Part shown: positions 1 to 4,500 of the stretch, piece by piece
Layout of the letters: each line of letters begins with the position of its first letter
Position numbering within the stretch: the first letter of the stretch is position 1
From: an uncultured Eubacteriales bacterium
GTDB taxonomy: Bacteria; Bacillota; Clostridia; Oscillospirales; Oscillospiraceae
DNA length: 5,984 nt
NCBI GenBank assembly: GCA_900548615.1
Contig: URKW01000116.1
Location: 1 to 5,984, forward strand
Reading direction: 5' to 3'
Translations under genes and position numbers: made by a program
Notes under the pieces: model-generated
What the model was told of the DNA's origin: nothing
The model's input: the letters and a program-made list of their open reading frames with translations, nothing else
Database searches by the model: none

Positions 1-2
1 GG

Positions 3-335
3 CTTGCGCCTGCGTTCGGCGTGCCGCTGCTGGCGTTCTACTGCATCTTCGGGGATATTCTCTCCAACCTGATCTGGTGCGGCATGATGATATGGCTCTC
101 CTTCTGCGCCATTCGTGGGCTGGTCTACGCCAATGGGCAGACGGGCGCGGCGTGGAATATGCGATATTTCCATACCGGCGTGCTGTGCTTTGCGTTCGCG
201 GAGTATCTGCTCTGGACGGTGGGCTGCTTCTGGCCGGATACCTCACCGGCAAGTCCCACCTTCTGGTGCGATATGCTGCTGACGCTTGCCATTTTCGGGC
301 TGCTGCCCGCCACGAGGAAGGCGGTGGAAGCGTGA
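3..335 (+). CDS. C-terminal part of a hydrophobic membrane protein (5'-truncated)
   Basis: The reading frame is open from the left edge and ends at the TGA at 333-335, so the true start lies upstream; the GTG at 21 is only the first start-like codon inside the window. The visible 110 residues are strongly hydrophobic, with about three membrane-spanning stretches: roughly visible residues 5-35, a second containing FAFAEYLLW, and a third containing MLLTLAIFGLL. The end is short and basic to acidic (ATRKAVEA). I recognise no family or catalytic motif. The stop overlaps the GTG start of the PrsW-like protease gene by four bases (GTGA), which suggests translational coupling and one operon. It could be a partner or substrate of that protease, but this is inferred from position only. 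The frame is judged real because its translation is coherently membrane-like and leads straight into the next start. Confidence 0.75.
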   Translation, partial: LAPAFGVPLLAFYCIFGDILSNLIWCGMMIWLSFCAIRGLVYANGQTGAAWNMRYFHTGVLCFAFAEYLLWTVGCFWPDTSPASPTFWCDMLLTLAIFGLLPATRKAVEA

Positions 336-961
336 CCTACATCGAAAACATCTTCCTGTGCATGGTGTCCCCGCTGCTGGTGGCCGCTTTGTGCATGGGC
401 CGGCGGCAGCTCCGCTTCTTCCTGTTCTGCATTGCCGGAATGGGGGTGTGCCTGCTTTCGGCCTATATCAACACCTTCCTCGCGGCGGTATGCCGGGCGG
501 ACGCCCTTGCCGCCACGGCGGAGATCGCGCCGGTGGTGGAGGAAATGATGAAGCTGCTGCCGCTGGTGTTTTATCTGCTGGTGTTTGAGCCGGAGGGCGA
601 TAAAATCAAGGCTGCGGCAATAACAGTCGCCCTCGCCTTCGCCACCTTCGAAAATGTGTGCTATCTGATCCAGAACGGTGCGGATCGCTTTTCCTTCATC
701 TTCTTCCGGGGCTTCGGCACGGGAGCGATGCACGTGCTCTGCGGGCTGATCGTTGGAGGCGGACTTGCATACACGTGGCAGCGGACGTGGCTGAAGATCG
801 CAGGCACCTGCGGGCTGCTGGGCGCGGCCATCACCATCCACGCCATCTATAATCTGCTCATCGCCCACGGCGGCGCGGCGCAGTATGTGGCCTACGCCCT
901 GCCGGTGCTGCTGGTGGCGGCGGGAAGGTTGTCTGCTTTCCGATTGTCACGGGTGAAATAA
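332..961 (+). CDS. PrsW-family glutamic-type intramembrane protease
   Basis: The product is 209 aa and is predicted to be a polytopic membrane protease that cleaves membrane proteins within the bilayer. The family signatures appear in order: EEMMK at residues 70-74 (the E-E-x-x-K motif, with the two family-essential glutamates), FATFEN at 103-108 with Y111, R126 and H134 in a helix (RGFGTGAMH), and a final HAIYN at 170-174. Hydrophobic helices surround all of them. The length is close to that of Bacillus PrsW, which performs site-1 cleavage of the anti-sigma factor RsiW; that is established for the family and not shown here. I chose the GTG at 332 because it overlaps the preceding stop, has a GAGGAAGG-like site at 314-321, and begins at the first membrane helix. 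The longer in-frame extension back to 77 overlaps the upstream gene and translates as non-membrane sequence. The substrate is unknown, and no sigma/anti-sigma pair is visible in the window. Confidence 0.9.
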   Translation: MTYIENIFLCMVSPLLVAALCMGRRQLRFFLFCIAGMGVCLLSAYINTFLAAVCRADALAATAEIAPVVEEMMKLLPLVFYLLVFEPEGDKIKAAAITVALAFATFENVCYLIQNGADRFSFIFFRGFGTGAMHVLCGLIVGGGLAYTWQRTWLKIAGTCGLLGAAITIHAIYNLLIAHGGAAQYVAYALPVLLVAAGRLSAFRLSRVK

Positions 962-978
962 CCGAATATCCACTCCCT

Positions 979-1012
979 GAGAGCTGCTTTTTGGCGGCTC
1001 TCAAATTTTTTT
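979..1012 (+). terminator. Rho-independent terminator after the protease gene
   Basis: An inverted repeat pairs GAGAGCTGC (979-987) with GCGGCTCTC (994-1002), giving nine base pairs including one G-U in RNA, around a six-base T-rich loop. AAA and a run of seven T follow (1006-1012). It lies 18 bases after the protease stop and separates that unit from the next operon. Confidence 0.85.
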
Positions 1013-1058
1013 GAAAAATTTTGCGTTTTGGGTGAGAGTTTTTTCGATTTTTTGTACC

Positions 1059-1066
1059 TATATAAG
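1059..1066 (+). promoter_or_regulatory. Candidate -10 element for the 1120-5984 operon
   Basis: TATATAAG sits in an AT-rich leader about 55 bases before the ATG at 1120 and downstream of the terminator, where a promoter is expected. The region at the usual -35 distance (about 1036-1043) is only a T-run with no good TTGACA match, and there is no extended -10 TG at the right spacing. The assignment is weak and rests mostly on position. Confidence 0.3.
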
Positions 1067-1101
1067 TGAAAGGGTTTTTATCGCAGTTCCAGACAAACAA
1101 G

Positions 1102-1109
1102 AAAGGGGG
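1102..1109 (+). promoter_or_regulatory. Ribosome binding site for the small membrane protein
   Basis: AAAGGGGG lies ten bases before the ATG at 1120. It decides the start: the same frame is open upstream to an ATG at 1066, but that codon has no comparable site and would place this ribosome binding site inside the gene. Confidence 0.75.
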
Positions 1110-1119
1110 TTCAAACGAA

Positions 1120-1473
1120 ATGTACGATACCGCAAGACGGGTCGCACTCGTCAAGCAGCGGGTGCGGGAAAACACCCGCCGGAGGCAGCGGCACGAGGCA
1201 ATAAGCCTCTCCGCTTTCTGCCTGATGTTATTCACGGCACTTGCCGGGGCGGCGGACGCGCTTATAGTGCAGGGACAGACCGCCGCATGGGGCGTGTTCG
1301 GCGCGATGCTGCTGCGGGAGGACGCGGGCGGCTATGTGCTTGTGGCCGTCGTCTCCTTTGCCGCGGCGGCAGCGATCACTGCGCTGTGCTTCCGGCTCAG
1401 AATCAGGGAAAACCAGAAAAAGGGCGGGGCGGACAAGCCTGACCCGCAAGAACAGGAGGGAACGATATCATGA
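1120..1473 (+). CDS. Small two-helix membrane protein, function unknown
   Basis: The product is 117 aa. The N-terminus is very basic (ARR, KQR, RRRQR within residues 5-24) and presumably cytoplasmic. It is followed by a hydrophobic helix at about 27-50, a short exterior loop with LLREDAGGY, a second Ala-rich helix at about 70-91, and a charged, Lys/Gln/Glu-rich tail at 92-117. This charge layout predicts a hairpin with both ends in the cytoplasm. No enzymatic motif is visible and I cannot name a family. Its stop overlaps the ATG of the giant surface-protein gene (ATGA at 1470-1473), and that gene's ribosome binding site lies inside this gene, so the two are almost certainly co-transcribed and translationally coupled. 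A role in export, anchoring or regulation of the large protein is plausible but inferred only from this arrangement. Confidence 0.85.
   Translation: MYDTARRVALVKQRVRENTRRRQRHEAISLSAFCLMLFTALAGAADALIVQGQTAAWGVFGAMLLREDAGGYVLVAVVSFAAAAAITALCFRLRIRENQKKGGADKPDPQEQEGTIS
1454..1460 (+). promoter_or_regulatory. Ribosome binding site for the giant surface protein
   Basis: AGGAGGG lies nine bases before the ATG at 1470 and within the last codons of the preceding gene. It supports both the start choice and the coupling of the two genes. Confidence 0.85.
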
Positions 1474-1544
1474 AGAAACGAATCCTCAGCATCCTGCTCC
1501 TATGCTGCATGGTGCTGACGCTGCTGCCGACAGCGGCCTTTGCG
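1470..1544 (+). other. Signal peptide of the giant surface protein
   Basis: Residues 1-25 comprise a basic start (MKKR), a hydrophobic core (ILSILLLCCMVLTLL), a helix-breaking Pro, and an A-F-A signal-peptidase I site with cleavage expected before A26-D27. The two cysteines in the core are not followed by a lipobox-like context near the cleavage site, so a lipoprotein is unlikely. Confidence 0.92.
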
Positions 1545-4500
1545 GCAGATACAGGAAAGGCGATCCAGCTTGGCACAGACGCACTAAGTAAAAATGTAAA
1601 CACAGCGAGCGCACCGACCGTGTATTTCGGGCAAGACCATGAAAATAATCCTGCTGCATGGCGTGTGATCGGCTATAACGGAAACGGCGTTGCAAGCGCA
1701 CAGGGGGATATGACCCTGCTTGCGGCGGGCAATATGAGCTCAGTGTTGCAATTTGCCGATTTCGGAACAAACAACAGATATGCATCAAGTTATTTGAAAA
1801 CCGCAATAGACGCGCTTGCAGAAAAGCTGACGACAGAAGAAAATACTGCCGTAAAGAAACGGACGCTTACAAGCGGAAGCTACAACGGAGAAAATACCGA
1901 CTGTGTAGCAGGAGAGCAGGTGGATAACGCTGTATTCTGGCCACTTTCCACAGCGGAAGCGTTTGCGGTAAATCAGGATCTGCGAATTGTGGATAAAGAA
2001 CATACGGATTGGGCGATAAGCTATTGGTGGCTGCGCTCCCCCGGCTCCTTTGATTTCTATGTAGCCTTCGTGAGAGGTAATGGTGAGGTCTACTACTCTG
2101 GGTTCGATTTCACCACCAAGCAGTATGGTGTGCGTCCCGCTTTTAACTTAAATCTGAACGCTGTCCTCTTCACATCTGCCGCCGTGGGCGGAAAGCCCGG
2201 CGGAGGATTGACACCGATTTCCGAATACACCGACAACAAGTGGAAATTGACACTTTTAGATAATAGCCGTAATTTTGATGTAACGGAAAAAACTGCCAAT
2301 GGCTACCCCGGCGATACCGTTAAGCTGAATTACAGCGGGGCGACCACGGGGACAAATGAATATATCTCCGTCATCATTGCGGATAACAGCGGCGCACAGT
2401 ATTATGGCAGAGTTGCACAGCCCACCGAAGCAACCGGAACGGTTGACATCAAAATCCCGTCCGACCTTGTGGCGGGCAACTATACCTTGAAGGTCTTCAA
2501 CGAGCAGTGCAACGGCGACTATGAAACCGATTACGCAAGCAAGTTTACAGACATTTCGCTGACGGTGGAAAAGGTGGATGAGCAGTTCTCCCTCGCTCCC
2601 GGCGGCACGTATTACTTTGACCTCTCCAGTGCGAGCATTCCCGGCACGGTGAATGACGCTCTGCCGGACAAAACAATGCATTATGTCCCCTTTACCTACA
2701 CCGGGACAGTGCACGCTTACAATCTCACATCAGCAATGGCAACCACCGAGGAGGATGCAGAGCAAAACGAATATGACCACAGCCTGTTTGTGGCGGACTA
2801 TGCCGTAACGCATACGGTAAGCTGGGATGACCTGAATAACGCCGGTCTGATTTTCGGCAAGGACTACGCCGCCGGCGGCGTGGACTATACGCTGCGCGCG
2901 CCGTCCGTGGGAAGTGGTAGTACAGGCTCGGTTGAGTCCCAGCGCGGCACGCCCCAAAGCAACGAATGGGACAGGATACTGGACAAGGACGACGGATATA
3001 TCAAAAACTGGAAGTATATGTTTTCGTGGGGACAAGATACTTATAGTGCTTTTTCGTCGGGCAGTGGCCGTGCGCTTCGCGGGTACTTTTCGGCCCGCCT
3101 CTGGTTCAGCAGCTATGCTACGGACTCCGGCCCGAGCGACGGTTTCCGCCCCGTCCTTGAAGTCCTGAACCCCGGCACGCTGGGCTCTAACGGGCTGAAA
3201 GCCGTTACCCTTGACCTTGGCGGCGGAAAATTGGGCGGCAGCACGGATACTATCCAGATCATTGTGAAAACCGGCGAGAGCTTTACCGCGCCTGCGTCCG
3301 AAGGTCTGACCCGCCCGGACGGAAATACAGGCAACTACTTTAAGTGGCGTGGCAGTGACGGTGAGCTCTACGCTCCGGACGATAACGTTCCGGCGGACGT
3401 AACCAAGCTGACGGCGCAGTTTGATGAGCAGTTTACCCTCGCTCCCGGTGGCACCTATTACTTTGACCTCTCCGGCGTGAGCATTCCCGGCACGGCAGAT
3501 GACGCACTACCGGACAAAACAATGCACTATGTTCCCTTTACCTATGCCGGGACAGTGGACGCCTACAAGCTCACCTCTGCGATGGCAGCCACCGATGAGT
3601 ACGCAGAGACGAACAAATATGCACACAGCCTGTTTGTGGCGGACTATACCGTAACGCATACGGTAAGCTGGGATGAGCTGAATGCCGGAAGGCTGATTTT
3701 CGGCAGGGACTACGCCGCCGGCGGCGTGGACTATATACTGCGCGCACCGTCCGTGGGGAGTGGTAGGATAGGCTCGGCTGAGTCCCAGCGTGGCACGCCC
3801 CCAAGCAACGAATGGGACAGGATACTGGACAAGAACGACGGATATATCAAAAACTGGTTCGGGATGTATTCCTGGGGGCAAGATACGTTAAGCACTCCGG
3901 CGTCGGACCGTGCGGCTCGCGGTTATTTCCCGCCCGGCGGCTGGAGTTCCGCACCTGCTTCGCACCAGGACGCTGTTGCCGGTTTCCGTCCCGTCCTTGA
4001 AGTCCTGAACCCCGGCTCACTGGGCTCTGACGGGCTGAAAGCCGTTACCCTGGACCTTGGCGGCGGCAAACTGGGCGATGAGAGCAGCATCCAGATTATC
4101 GTGGAAACCGGCAGCGTATTTACCGCACCTGCCTCCGACGGCCTGACCCGCCCCGACGGAAATACAGGGAATTACTTTATGTGGCGTGACAACGACGGCC
4201 AGCTCTACGCACCGGGCGATTATGTTCCGGCGGACGTCACCAAGCTCACGGCACAGTTTAATCTCCCAGAGCAGTTCACCCTCGCCCCCGGCGGCACCTA
4301 TTACTTTGACCTCTCCGGTGCGGGCATCCCCGGCACGGCGAATGACGCACTGCCGGATGCTACCCTTCACTATGTTCCCTTTACCTACGCCGGGATGGTG
4401 AATGCCTACAAGCTCACATCAGCAATGGAAACCACCGAGGAGTATGCAGAGAAGAACAAATATGACCACAGCCTGTTTGTGGCGGAATACAATGTAACCC

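Noticed and set aside
77..331. N-terminal extension of the protease frame back to 77
   Set aside because: This stretch overlaps the upstream membrane-protein gene in another frame and translates as non-membrane, Arg-rich sequence. The GTG at 332 has the expected overlap and start of the first helix.
125..868. Antisense open frame of 247 codons opposite the protease gene
   Set aside because: The translation is a His/Gln/Arg-rich shadow, while the + strand encodes clear PrsW motifs in the right order.
1066..1119. Earlier ATG start for the small membrane protein
   Set aside because: No ribosome binding site precedes it, and it overlaps the candidate -10 element. The AAAGGGGG at 1102-1109 fits the ATG at 1120.
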